Shown here: positions 33,375 through 41,599 of the stretch, piece after piece
Layout: every line of letters begins with the position of its first letter
Position numbering within the stretch: position 1 is the first letter of the stretch
Assembly: GCA_965227945.1 (NCBI GenBank)
Contig: CBDDGQ010000005.1
Coordinates: forward strand, 930,001-994,000
Reading direction: 5' to 3'
DNA: 64,000 nucleotides
Source: Azorhizobium sp965227945
Lineage (GTDB): Bacteria > Pseudomonadota > Alphaproteobacteria > Rhizobiales > Xanthobacteraceae
Translations under genes and position numbers: made by a program
Notes under the pieces: generated by a model
What the model saw: only the letters and a program-made list of their open reading frames with translations
What the model was told of the DNA's origin: nothing
Databases searched by the model: none

Positions 33375-35594
33375 ATGATGCGCCAATACGAGCTCGTCGA
33401 GCGCGTTCGACGGTACAATCCCCAGACCGACGAGGCGCTGCTCGACCGCGCCTATGTCTACGCCATGAAAGCGCATGGCACGCAGCTGCGTGCCTCGGGA
33501 GACCCGTACTTCTCCCATCCGCTGGAAGTGGCGGCCATCCTCACCGACCTCAAGCTCGATGATGCCACCATCATCGCGGCCCTGCTGCACGACACCATCG
33601 AGGACACCGGCGCCACCCGGGCCGAGATCGAGCGGCTGTTCGGCGAGCAGATCGCGCAATTGGTCGAGGGCCTGACCAAGATCAAGAAGCTGGACCTGGT
33701 GTCCAAGCAGGCCAAGCAGGCGGAAAACCTGCGCAAGCTGCTCCTCGCCATCGCCGATGACGTGCGCGTGCTGCTGGTGAAGCTCGCCGATCGCCTGCAC
33801 AACATGCGCACGCTGAAATACGTGCCGCAGGAAAAGCGCGACCGGGTGGCCCAGGAAACCCTGGACATCTACGCCCCGCTTGCCGCCCGCATGGGCATGC
33901 AGGACATGCGCGAGGAGTTGGAGGATCTGGCGTTCCGCCAGCTCTCGCCCGATGCCTACGCCTCCATCACCGGCCGGGTGGCGGAATTGCGCGTCCGCAA
34001 CGGGCCGCTGGTGCAGGAGATCGAGCGCGAGCTGACCGAGGAATTGGCCCGGCGCGACATGAAGGCCGAGGTCAAGGGGCGCGAGAAGCGTCCCCATTCC
34101 ATCTGGGGCAAGATGGAGCGCAAGGCCATCGGCTTCGAGCAATTGTCCGACATCTACGGCTTCCGGGTGATCGTGAAGACGGTGGAGGACTGTTACCGCG
34201 CGCTGGGCGTCGTCCATACCAAATGGCCAATCGTGCCCGGTCGGTTCAAGGACTATATCTCGACCCCCAAGCCCAACGATTATCGCTCCCTGCACACCAC
34301 GGTGATCGGCCCGCGCCGCCAGCGCGTCGAGCTGCAGATCCGCACCCGCGACATGGATGAGATCGCGGAATACGGCATTGCCGCGCACGCGCTCTACAAG
34401 GATGCCAGCGGGGCGCCCGGCGTCATGCTCTCCAACGAGAGCCGCGCCTATGCCTGGCTGCGCAAGACCATCGAGAATTTGGCGCAGGGCCTGTCGCCGG
34501 AAGAGTTTCTGGAGCACACCAAGCTCGAACTGTTCCACGACCAGGTGTTCTGCTTCACGCCGAAAGGCCGGCTCATTGCCCTGCCGCGCAAGGCAACCCC
34601 CATCGATTTCGCCTATGCGGTCCACACCGACATCGGCAATACCGCGGTGGGCTGCAAGATCAATGGCACCATTGCCCCCTTGGTGTCCGAGCTGAAGAAT
34701 GGCGACGAGGTGGAGATCATCACCTCCAAGGCGCAGACGCCGCCGGGGGCATGGGAGACCATTGCGGTGACCGGCAAGGCGCGTGCCGCGGTGCGCCGGG
34801 CCACCCGCGCGGCGGTGCGGGCGCAATATGCCGGCCTCGGCCGCAAGATCGCCGAGCGGGCTTTTGCCCGTGCCGGCAAGGCCTTCTCCGAAGAGGCCGT
34901 GACCAAGGGCATGTCCCGCCTGGCGCGGACCGCGGTCGAGGACGTCTTTGCGGCCGTGGGGCGCGGCGAGATCAAGACCGACGATCTGATCCGGGCCGTC
35001 TATCCCGACTGGAGCGCGCAACGCACCGAGGATCGCGCCACCGGCGGCAACAAGGCGCCGCAAGGGGAGGGCTGGTTCGAGCTGAAGCGCGGCCACAATC
35101 TCAAGTTCAAGATTCCTGAAGGCGCCCAGGAGGGCTATGCCTCCGCCATCCCGATCCGCGGCATCAATTCCGATCTGCCCGTGCGCTTCGCTCCCGAGGG
35201 GGGCGCGGTCCCGGGGGATCGCATCGTCGGCATCCTGGCACCGGGGGAGGGGATCACCATCTACCCCATCCAGTCGCGCGCCTTGCAGCGATTCGAGGAT
35301 GCTCCCGAACGCTGGCTCGACGTGCGCTGGGATGTGGATGAACTGAGCGACGGACGCTTTCCCGCGCGCATCCTGGTCACTGCGGTGAACGAGCCGGGCA
35401 CCCTGGGGCAGGTGGCCACCGTGATCGGCGAGCGCAACGGCAACATCGAGGGGATCGAGATGCGCTCGCGCTCCCCGGACTTCACCGAGCTGGTGATCGA
35501 CCTGGAAGTGTTCGACCTGCGCCACCTCAACAGCATCCTTGCGGATCTGCGGGCGCGACCGGTGATTTCCAGCGTGGAGCGCGTGAACGGCTGA
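33375..35594 (+). CDS. rel: Bifunctional (p)ppGpp synthetase/hydrolase (RSH)
   Basis: A 739-aa RelA/SpoT homologue controlling the stringent alarmone. Domains in order: HD hydrolase with FSHPLEVAAIL and the active HDTIED motif (about residues 40-180), synthetase with KDYISTPKPNDYRSLHTTV and ELQIRT (about 230-350), TGS (VFCFTPKGRLIALPRKATPIDFAY), a helical/zinc-finger-like region, and a C-terminal ACT domain (VTAVNEPGTLGQVATVIGE). Both catalytic halves look intact. Two ATG codons at 33375 and 33378 are possible starts. rpoZ is not immediately upstream. Confidence 0.94.
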   Translation: MMRQYELVERVRRYNPQTDEALLDRAYVYAMKAHGTQLRASGDPYFSHPLEVAAILTDLKLDDATIIAALLHDTIEDTGATRAEIERLFGEQIAQLVEGLTKIKKLDLVSKQAKQAENLRKLLLAIADDVRVLLVKLADRLHNMRTLKYVPQEKRDRVAQETLDIYAPLAARMGMQDMREELEDLAFRQLSPDAYASITGRVAELRVRNGPLVQEIERELTEELARRDMKAEVKGREKRPHSIWGKMERKAIGFEQLSDIYGFRVIVKTVEDCYRALGVVHTKWPIVPGRFKDYISTPKPNDYRSLHTTVIGPRRQRVELQIRTRDMDEIAEYGIAAHALYKDASGAPGVMLSNESRAYAWLRKTIENLAQGLSPEEFLEHTKLELFHDQVFCFTPKGRLIALPRKATPIDFAYAVHTDIGNTAVGCKINGTIAPLVSELKNGDEVEIITSKAQTPPGAWETIAVTGKARAAVRRATRAAVRAQYAGLGRKIAERAFARAGKAFSEEAVTKGMSRLARTAVEDVFAAVGRGEIKTDDLIRAVYPDWSAQRTEDRATGGNKAPQGEGWFELKRGHNLKFKIPEGAQEGYASAIPIRGINSDLPVRFAPEGGAVPGDRIVGILAPGEGITIYPIQSRALQRFEDAPERWLDVRWDVDELSDGRFPARILVTAVNEPGTLGQVATVIGERNGNIEGIEMRSRSPDFTELVIDLEVFDLRHLNSILADLRARPVISSVERVNG

Positions 35595-35719
35595 GCCGTT
35601 CGCCGCAGTGCGGGAGACCGATTGCTTTTGCCGCGCCAAAGCCCGATCAATGCGGCCAGGACCGCCCGAGACGGCACCCGGTTTTCGGGGTCGCCGATCG
35701 CTTCAGGAGACCTCGCTTC

Positions 35720-36487
35720 ATGACCGCTCGCCCCCCGATCCGGCTGGGATTGAACGTGGATCACGTGGCGACTGTCCGGAATGCACGCGGCGGCGTCCAT
35801 CCCGATCCGGTGCGGGCCGCGCTCCTGGCGGCAGCGGCCGGTGTGGACGGGATTACCGCGCATCTGCGCGAGGACAGGCGTCACATCCGCGATGCGGATA
35901 TTGCCCGGATCCGGTCCCAGGTGGGGCTGCCGCTCAATTTCGAAATGGCGGCCACCGACGAGATGGTGGCCATCGCTCTGTCCACAGCCCCTCACGCCTG
36001 CTGCCTGGTGCCGGAGCGCCGCGAGGAGCGGACCACGGAGGGCGGGCTCGATGCGGCGGGCCAGGCGCGGGATCTGCTCCCGAAGATCCAGGTGCTGAAG
36101 GCGGCGAGGATCCGCATCTCGCTGTTCATCGCCCCCGATCCGGCGCAGATCACGGCCGCCAAGGCGCTGCATGCGGATATCGTGGAGTTGCACACCGGGA
36201 CCTGGTGCGAGGCGCTGGCAGCGGAGGACTACATCGCCGCCGATGCGGAATATGAGCGCCTGCGCCTGGGGGCCCGGCAGGCGGCAAGCCTCGGCCTGGA
36301 AGTGCATGCCGGACATGGGCTGGACTTCGACACCGCGGAGAAGATCGCTCACTTTCCCGAGATCGCGGAGCTGAATATCGGCCATTTCATGATCGGGGAA
36401 GCGATCTTCGACGGGCTGGACGGCGTGGTCATGCAGATGCGCGAGGCCATCTCCCGGGGGCAGGAAGCCGCGGAGATGGCAGCATGA
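35720..36487 (+). CDS. pdxJ: Pyridoxine 5'-phosphate synthase
   Basis: A 255-aa TIM-barrel enzyme that condenses 3-amino-2-oxopropyl phosphate with deoxyxylulose 5-phosphate in vitamin B6 synthesis. Characteristic motifs: LGLNVDHVATVRNARGG, GVDGITAHLREDRRHI, NFEMAATDEMV, TEGGLD, ISLFIAPD and VHAGHGLDF. A GGAG site precedes ATG 35720. It overlaps acpS by 4 bases, indicating translational coupling. Confidence 0.95.
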   Translation: MTARPPIRLGLNVDHVATVRNARGGVHPDPVRAALLAAAAGVDGITAHLREDRRHIRDADIARIRSQVGLPLNFEMAATDEMVAIALSTAPHACCLVPERREERTTEGGLDAAGQARDLLPKIQVLKAARIRISLFIAPDPAQITAAKALHADIVELHTGTWCEALAAEDYIAADAEYERLRLGARQAASLGLEVHAGHGLDFDTAEKIAHFPEIAELNIGHFMIGEAIFDGLDGVVMQMREAISRGQEAAEMAA

Positions 36488-36903
36488 TCCTGGGCATCGG
36501 CTCCGACTTCACCGATGCGCGGCGCATCGAGAAATCCCTGACCCGGTTCGGGGCCCGCTTTGTCGAGCGCATCTTCACGCCGCTCGAACAGGCCAAGGCG
36601 GAGGCCCGCGCCCGGCCCGCCGAAACCTACGCCAAGCGCTTCGCCGCCAAGGAAGCCTGCGCCAAGGCCCTGGGCACCGGCATCGCCCATGGGGTGTTCT
36701 GGCGTGACATGGGCGTGGTCAACCTGCCCTCCGGTCAACCGACCCTGGCACTGACCGGCGGGGCCGCTGCGCGCCTCGCGGCGATGGTGCCCGACGGCTA
36801 TGAGGCGCGGATCGCGCTGTCGCTCACAGACGAGGGGCCGTTGTCGGCCGCGTACGTCATCATTAGCGCAGAGCCGGTCACGAACGCCCCTGTCCGGCCC
36901 TGA
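36484..36903 (+). CDS. acpS: Holo-[acyl-carrier-protein] synthase
   Basis: A 139-aa enzyme transferring phosphopantetheine from CoA to acyl carrier protein. The Mg-binding motif ILGIGSDFTDARRIE, then FAAKEACAKALGTG with the second acidic ligand, and the VSLTDEGPLSAAYVI-like C-terminus (here SLTDEGPLSAAYVII) define the family. The ATG overlaps the pdxJ stop. Confidence 0.94.
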   Translation: MILGIGSDFTDARRIEKSLTRFGARFVERIFTPLEQAKAEARARPAETYAKRFAAKEACAKALGTGIAHGVFWRDMGVVNLPSGQPTLALTGGAAARLAAMVPDGYEARIALSLTDEGPLSAAYVIISAEPVTNAPVRP

Positions 36904-37067
36904 CCTGCGCCTTGCGGAGCTGGCGGCCTGCGCGTTGCCGCGCGCGGGTGAAACGTCTATAGCAACACAATCCGCACGTGCCGGATGCTGCCGCTACGAT
37001 AGGGCTTGGACCCGTTTTCGGCACAGTTTGCTGCACACTTCGCGGATCTCGTTTCATCGGATCCTCT

Positions 37068-37820
37068 ATGACCGCGACCAGTGACTCCAAGAAGGACGGC
37101 GGCTTTCTCGAAACCGTCCGCGTCATCGTCCATGCGCTGCTCATCGCGCTGGTGATCCGCACCTTCCTGTTTCAGCCTTTCAACATTCCGTCCGGCTCCA
37201 TGAAGGATACGTTGCTGATTGGCGATTATCTCTTCGTGTCGAAGTACAGCTACGGCTATTCCCGCTTCTCGATCCCGTTCTCGCCGCCCCTGTTCTCCGG
37301 CCGCATCCTGGGACAGGAGCCCACGCGCGGCGATGTGGTGGTGTTCAAGCTGCCCAAGGACAATGAGACCGACTACATCAAGCGCGTGGTCGGCATGCCG
37401 GGCGACAACATCCAGATGATCGACGGCGTGCTGAACATCAATGGCGTGCCGGTGAAGCGCGAACGTCTGTCCGATGTCACCGAGGACGACGGCACCGGCC
37501 GGATGGCTCCGGTGAAGCGCTGGCGCGAGACGTTGCCGAATGGCGTGTCCTACGAGACGCTGGATATCGTCGACAACGGCTTTTACGACAACACCCAGGT
37601 CTATCATGTGCCCGCCGGGCATTATTTCATGATGGGCGATAACCGGGACAATTCCGCCGACAGCCGGGTGCTGAGCCAGGTGGGCTATGTGCCGTTCGAG
37701 AATCTCGTGGGCAAGGCCCAGATCATCTTCTTCTCCATCGATGAGCGGGCGGCGGCCTGGCAGGTGTGGACCTGGCCCTGGTCGGTGCGGTGGTCGCGGA
37801 TCTTCAGCCAAGTCCGATGA
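37068..37820 (+). CDS. lepB: Signal peptidase I
   Basis: A 250-aa membrane-anchored leader peptidase. An N-terminal helix (VRVIVHALLIALVIRTFLF) is followed by PSGSMKDTL with the nucleophile Ser44, GDYLFVSKYSYGYSRFS, RGDVVVFKLP, and DYIKRVVGMPGD with the general base Lys105. YFMMGDNRDNSADSR closes the fold. The 160-base upstream gap should hold its promoter. It overlaps rnc by 4 bases (ATGA). Confidence 0.95.
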   Translation: MTATSDSKKDGGFLETVRVIVHALLIALVIRTFLFQPFNIPSGSMKDTLLIGDYLFVSKYSYGYSRFSIPFSPPLFSGRILGQEPTRGDVVVFKLPKDNETDYIKRVVGMPGDNIQMIDGVLNINGVPVKRERLSDVTEDDGTGRMAPVKRWRETLPNGVSYETLDIVDNGFYDNTQVYHVPAGHYFMMGDNRDNSADSRVLSQVGYVPFENLVGKAQIIFFSIDERAAAWQVWTWPWSVRWSRIFSQVR

Positions 37821-38524
37821 TCGCCTCCCCCGACTTGGCGCTCCTGGAGGAGCGCATCGGCCATCGGTTCAGCGACCGCGATCTGGTCGATCTGGCGTTG
37901 ACCCACATCAGCGCGGTGAAGGGCGAAGGCCCGCGCGTGCGCTCCTATCAGCGGCTCGAGTTCCTCGGCGACCACGTGCTCGGCAGCGTGGTCTCGCACA
38001 TGCTCTACGCCACCTTTCCGAAGGCGGAGGAGGGTGAGCTCTCCCGGCGTCTGGCGGAGCTGGTGCGTGAAGAGGCCTGTGCCGAGGTGGCGCAGGACAT
38101 GGGCCTTGGCGCCCATCTGCGGCTCGGGCCCGGCGAGAGCCAATCCGGCGCCCGCGAGCGGCGCGCGATTCTCGCCGACGTTGCGGAAGCCGTGATTGCT
38201 GCAGTTTATCTCGATGGCGGCTATGATGCAGCCTCGCAGGTGGTGGAACGCTTCTGGCGCGGGCGGCTGGAAGCCCCCCGGCGTCCGCTGCGGGATGCCA
38301 AGACGATTTTGCAGGAATGGGCGCAGGCCCGCGGACTGCCGCCGCCGGTCTACCGGGACGTGGGCCGCACCGGCCCCGACCATGCCCCCCACTTCCGGGT
38401 GGCGGTGGACCTGCCGGGATTGACCGCTGCGGAAGCGGCAGGGGCCTCGAAGCAGGCGGCGCAGAAGGCTGCGGCGGCTGCCTTTCTCGCCCGCGAGGGT
38501 GTGGTGACGGAGAGTGGTGAATGA
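37817..38524 (+). CDS. rnc: Ribonuclease III
   Basis: A 235-aa double-strand-specific endoribonuclease for rRNA and mRNA processing. Seen: the signature helix QRLEFLGDHVLGSVVSHMLY with the catalytic Asp (canonical ERLEFLGDRVLG), GARERRAILADVAEAVIAAVYLDGG with the Asp and Glu metal ligands, and a C-terminal dsRNA-binding domain ending SKQAAQKAAAAAFL. It is coupled by overlap to both lepB and era. Confidence 0.93.
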   Translation: MIASPDLALLEERIGHRFSDRDLVDLALTHISAVKGEGPRVRSYQRLEFLGDHVLGSVVSHMLYATFPKAEEGELSRRLAELVREEACAEVAQDMGLGAHLRLGPGESQSGARERRAILADVAEAVIAAVYLDGGYDAASQVVERFWRGRLEAPRRPLRDAKTILQEWAQARGLPPPVYRDVGRTGPDHAPHFRVAVDLPGLTAAEAAGASKQAAQKAAAAAFLAREGVVTESGE

Positions 38525-39456
38525 ACGAGCTGGTACGGGCGGACGGAGAGGGCGCGGAGCCGACACGGTGCGGCTTCGTGGCTCTGCTCGGAGCGCCCAA
38601 TGCGGGCAAGTCCACACTCACCAATCAATTGGTGGGCTCCAAGGTCTCCATCGTCTCCCACAAGGTCCAGACCACTCGCGCCATCGTGCGCGGCATTGCC
38701 CTGGAAGGGGCGGCGCAAATCATCCTGGTGGACACCCCCGGCATCTTCGCCCCCAAGCGGCGCCTGGAGCGGGCCATGGTGTCGACGGCCTGGACCAGCG
38801 CCTCGGATGCCGATCTGGTGGCGCTGCTGGTGGATGCGAACCGCGGCATTGATGCAGACATTGAGGCGCTGCTGGCGCCGCTGGCGCAAGTGAAGCGGCC
38901 GCGGGCTCTGATCCTCAACAAGATCGACCTGATCCGGCGCGACACGCTCCTGGGCCTTGCCGCGGCCTTGACCGAGAAACTGGCGTTCGAGCGGGTCTTC
39001 ATGGTCTCTGCGCTGAACGGCAATGGCGTGGAAGATGTGCGCCGATGGTTTGCCGAGACGGTGCCGGCGGGGCCGTGGCTCTATCCTGAAGACCAGATCT
39101 CGGACGCGCCGCTGCGCATGCTCGCCGCCGAGATCACCCGCGAAAAGCTCTTCCTGCGTTTGCACGATGAACTGCCCTATCGCTCCACGGTGGAAACCGA
39201 ATCGTGGAAGGAACTGAAGGACAAGTCGGTCCGCATCGAGCAGACCATCTTCGTGGAACGCGAGAGCCAGCGGAAGATCGTGCTGGGCAAGGCGGGCGCC
39301 ACCATCAAGGCGATTTCGTCGGAGTCGCGGGCCGAGTTGTCCGAGATCGTCGAAGTGCCGGTGCATCTCTTCCTGTTCGTGAAGGTGCGCGAGAACTGGG
39401 CGGATGATCCGGAGCGCTATCGCGAGATGGGCCTGGAATTTCCGCGGGGAGACTGA
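38521..39456 (+). CDS. era: GTPase Era, 30S subunit maturation
   Basis: A 311-aa GTPase. Nucleotide motifs are G1 GAPNAGKST, G2 around VQTTRAIVRGI, G3 DTPG and G4 NKID. The C-terminal KH domain carries the GxxG loop (KIVLGKAGATIKAI) that binds the 3' end of 16S rRNA. The start overlaps the rnc stop by 4 bases; recO begins 7 bases after its own stop. Confidence 0.95.
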   Translation: MNELVRADGEGAEPTRCGFVALLGAPNAGKSTLTNQLVGSKVSIVSHKVQTTRAIVRGIALEGAAQIILVDTPGIFAPKRRLERAMVSTAWTSASDADLVALLVDANRGIDADIEALLAPLAQVKRPRALILNKIDLIRRDTLLGLAAALTEKLAFERVFMVSALNGNGVEDVRRWFAETVPAGPWLYPEDQISDAPLRMLAAEITREKLFLRLHDELPYRSTVETESWKELKDKSVRIEQTIFVERESQRKIVLGKAGATIKAISSESRAELSEIVEVPVHLFLFVKVRENWADDPERYREMGLEFPRGD

Positions 39457-39463
39457 TCGAGCC

Positions 39464-40192
39464 GTGGAGTGGACCGACGAGGGCATCGTTCTCGGCGTTC
39501 GGCGCCACGGAGAGAGCAGCGCCATCGTCGAATTGCTGACCCGCGTCCGGGGGCGTCATCTGGGCCTGGTGCGGGGTGGCACCGCGCGGCGCCTCACGCC
39601 CTTGCTCCAGCCCGGGAATACCCTGCATGTCACGTGGCGGGCCCGCATCGAACACCAGTTGGGGGCCTTCGCGGTCGAGCCGGTGACCCTGCGGACGGAC
39701 GCCTTGATGCAGACGCCTCACGGCAGCTTTGGGGTCACCCATCTCACCACCCTTTTGCGCCTGCTCCCGGAGCGAGACCCGCATCCGGGTCTGTTCGCCA
39801 CGGTGGATGCCATCCTGGACGCCTTCGGTGATCCCGCCCATGCGGGGGAGTTGATGGCGCGCTTTGAAATGGCGCTCCTGGCAGAGTTGGGCTTCGGGTT
39901 GGACCTTGACCGATGCGCGGCCACCGGCGGGAACAATGATCTGGCGTTCGTTTCTCCGAAGAGCGGCCGGGCGGTGTCCCGTCAGGCGGGCGAACCGTAT
40001 GAGGACAAGCTGTTTCGCCTGCCGACTTTTCTGATCGGCGGCGCGGTGCCCCCTAGTCTCGCGGACATGGAAGAGGCGCTGCGCATGACCAGTCACTTCC
40101 TGCATGTCCGAATCATGGAACCGCGCGGGCTCGCTATATCCGAGGCCCGCGCGGGATTTGTTGCAGCAATCAGGCGAGCGGGAGTTCGATAG
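39464..40192 (+). CDS. recO: DNA repair protein RecO
   Basis: A 242-aa RecF-pathway mediator that helps load RecA on SSB-coated DNA. The N-terminal OB fold (VEWTDEGIVLGVRRHGESSAIVE) and LVRGGTARR are typical, as is the Arg/Leu-rich helical C-domain. GTG 39464 is chosen because it gives the conserved N-terminus and lies just after era; the frame is open upstream within era. It is convergent with the next gene, 2 bases apart. Confidence 0.9.
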   Translation: MEWTDEGIVLGVRRHGESSAIVELLTRVRGRHLGLVRGGTARRLTPLLQPGNTLHVTWRARIEHQLGAFAVEPVTLRTDALMQTPHGSFGVTHLTTLLRLLPERDPHPGLFATVDAILDAFGDPAHAGELMARFEMALLAELGFGLDLDRCAATGGNNDLAFVSPKSGRAVSRQAGEPYEDKLFRLPTFLIGGAVPPSLADMEEALRMTSHFLHVRIMEPRGLAISEARAGFVAAIRRAGVR

Positions 40193-40194
40193 AC

Positions 40195-40536
40195 TCAGCG
40201 ACCCCAGCCGGGACCGGGAGCCGGACCGCCAGCACCACCATTGTAACCGTACCCGGGACGACCGGCTGCGGGATATCCGGGGCGACCGTAGCCTGGACCA
40301 TTGCTGACCCGGACATTGGTGCAGCGTTCCACCACCATCCGGCGGCCGTTGCGCCATACGGTGGTCGGACGACACACGCGGCGCCACGCCACGTCATCCA
40401 CCATGGTGCCGGTGGCGGCGATGGGGTGCTGCAACGCGGTCGCGGCCGATGCGAGGGGAGCGGCGGACGCTCCCGTGGACAGCGTAGCGAGACCGAGGAT
40501 CGCGGCGCCACAAGCAGAGAGTAATAGTTTTTTCAT
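40195..40536 (-). CDS. Small secreted CX16C, Gly-rich protein (paralogue A)
   Basis: A 113-aa protein with a clear signal peptide (MKKLLLSACGAAILGLATLS, cleavage near ASA). The mature core contains WRRVCRPTTVWRNGRRMVV and a second Cys exactly 16 residues after the first, probably a disulfide. The tail is Gly/Pro/Tyr-rich (GYGRPGYPAAGRPGYGYN). No known function. It is a paralogue of the gene at 40960-41322, sharing signal peptide, Cys spacing, tail style and the 5' leader. AAGGAG sits in the loop of a short hairpin upstream of ATG 40536. Confidence 0.75.
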   Translation of the reverse strand: MKKLLLSACGAAILGLATLSTGASAAPLASAATALQHPIAATGTMVDDVAWRRVCRPTTVWRNGRRMVVERCTNVRVSNGPGYGRPGYPAAGRPGYGYNGGAGGPAPGPGWGR

Positions 40537-40580
40537 CGGTCGCTTCTCCTTCGAAGCTTTTTTGGTGCGTGGTTGCACTG
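40537..40580 (-). promoter_or_regulatory. Conserved leader with SD-presenting hairpin (paralogue A)
   Basis: On the mRNA strand this leader contains GTGC-(6 bases)-GCAC and then GCTTC-GAAGGA-GAAGC, where the loop holds the Shine-Dalgarno sequence AAGGAG about 8 bases before the ATG. The same two stem-loops occur before paralogue B. Possible translational control; no ligand or temperature response can be inferred. Confidence 0.5.
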
Positions 40581-40959
40581 TTATCGAAGGATGTAAGTCT
40601 CGGTCGCTGCAAAGGTTCCCGCAGAACCGTTCGGAATGAGTGATAATAAGTTTCGCGGTGCTATATTACGTCTCGTCGAGGGTTGGATGCATTAACCTAT
40701 TTGTTTAGGGACGGTTTGATCTTCAAACGCGGGCGCCCATCCCCGATCTTCCGAACGCGTGACCCTTTCGGCCGACCGGCTCCTGGCGCCATCCGGCGCC
40801 ACCTCGATGCGGGCGTGTCGCGGACGACGTTCATCCCCTCCATCGGAACGACGCGGAAACCGAACAACGGCGGACACCGCTCTTGCTTCCTGTCCGTGTT
40901 CTCGCGCAGGTGCGTGACGGGGCCGGAAGACCCAAGTCCTCCGACCCCGCAGACACGGT
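40581..40959. other. Intergenic region between the two small secreted protein genes
   Basis: 379 bases without a supported gene. The part next to paralogue A (about 40590-40720) is A+T-rich for this genome and should hold its promoter. The rest (40720-40959) is ordinary high-G+C sequence whose only reading frames lack ribosome-binding sites and familiar motifs. Confidence 0.5.
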
Positions 40960-41322
40960 TCAATAATAGCCGGGGCCACCGCGGTAGGGACCGCCATAGC
41001 CATAGGCCGGGCCTGGAGGCGGGCCATAAGCCGGGCGCCCATAGCCGCCACCGTAGCCACTGCCATAACCGGGTCCGTAACCGCGACCCTCCACCCAGAC
41101 GTTGCGGCACCGCTCAACGAAAACCTGTCGGCCGTTGAACCAGCGCGGCACCGGACGGCACACTTGGCGCCAACCCACAGTCTCGACGGGCGCCTGAAGC
41201 TCGAGAGGCGCCGCCGCTGGCATACGTCCAACAGTAGGCAAGGACGCGGCGGACGCGGCGCCGGTCAGGACCGCAAGTCCAAGAATGGTTGCGCCGCAAA
41301 GCGGCAAAAATGTCTTGGCCAT
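40960..41322 (-). CDS. Small secreted CX16C, Gly/Tyr-rich protein (paralogue B)
   Basis: A 120-aa exported protein. The signal peptide MAKTFLPLCGATILGLAVLT ends near ASA. The core WRQVCRPVPRWFNGRQVFVER has its second Cys 16 residues after the first, as in paralogue A. The tail is a run of GYG, GGY and PGPAYGYGG repeats. The function is unknown; envelope or extracellular location is expected. The two genes are tandem with 423 bases between them and lie between recO and parC, which are neighbours in many relatives, on the opposite strand. Confidence 0.78.
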   Translation of the reverse strand: MAKTFLPLCGATILGLAVLTGAASAASLPTVGRMPAAAPLELQAPVETVGWRQVCRPVPRWFNGRQVFVERCRNVWVEGRGYGPGYGSGYGGGYGRPAYGPPPGPAYGYGGPYRGGPGYY

Positions 41323-41365
41323 GTCAGCTTCTCCTTCGAAGCTTCTTCGTGCGTGTTTGCACTGT
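41323..41365 (-). promoter_or_regulatory. Conserved leader with SD-presenting hairpin (paralogue B)
   Basis: The second copy of the leader: GTGC-AAACAC-GCAC, then GCTTC-GAAGGA-GAAGC with AAGGAG in the loop, followed by TGAC and the ATG. It is identical to copy A through the second hairpin and near-identical through the first. Upstream (41370-41500) the DNA is strongly A+T-rich for this genome, a likely promoter zone for this gene and/or parC. Confidence 0.5.
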
Positions 41366-41599
41366 CACCAAATATTGAAGCGCAGAATGTCTCTAATAAG
41401 GTCGGTGACCACGCAGAGTTACGATTTATTCGATCGGATATAGTAATTAGATACAGTCATTCTGACGTTGCGTTCATGAACATAAACGGGGAGGGCGGTT
41501 CCGTTCATCCGTGGGTCACGGCCAAGGCGCGGCCGCGACAAACCTGTGCCATGGCGTGGCGGCCTTGTATGGCGCGCCCCGGCGCGCTACTCCCAGCGC

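Noticed and set aside
33150..35639. 829-codon minus-strand frame opposite rel
   Set aside because: Antisense shadow; rel is unmistakable on the plus strand.
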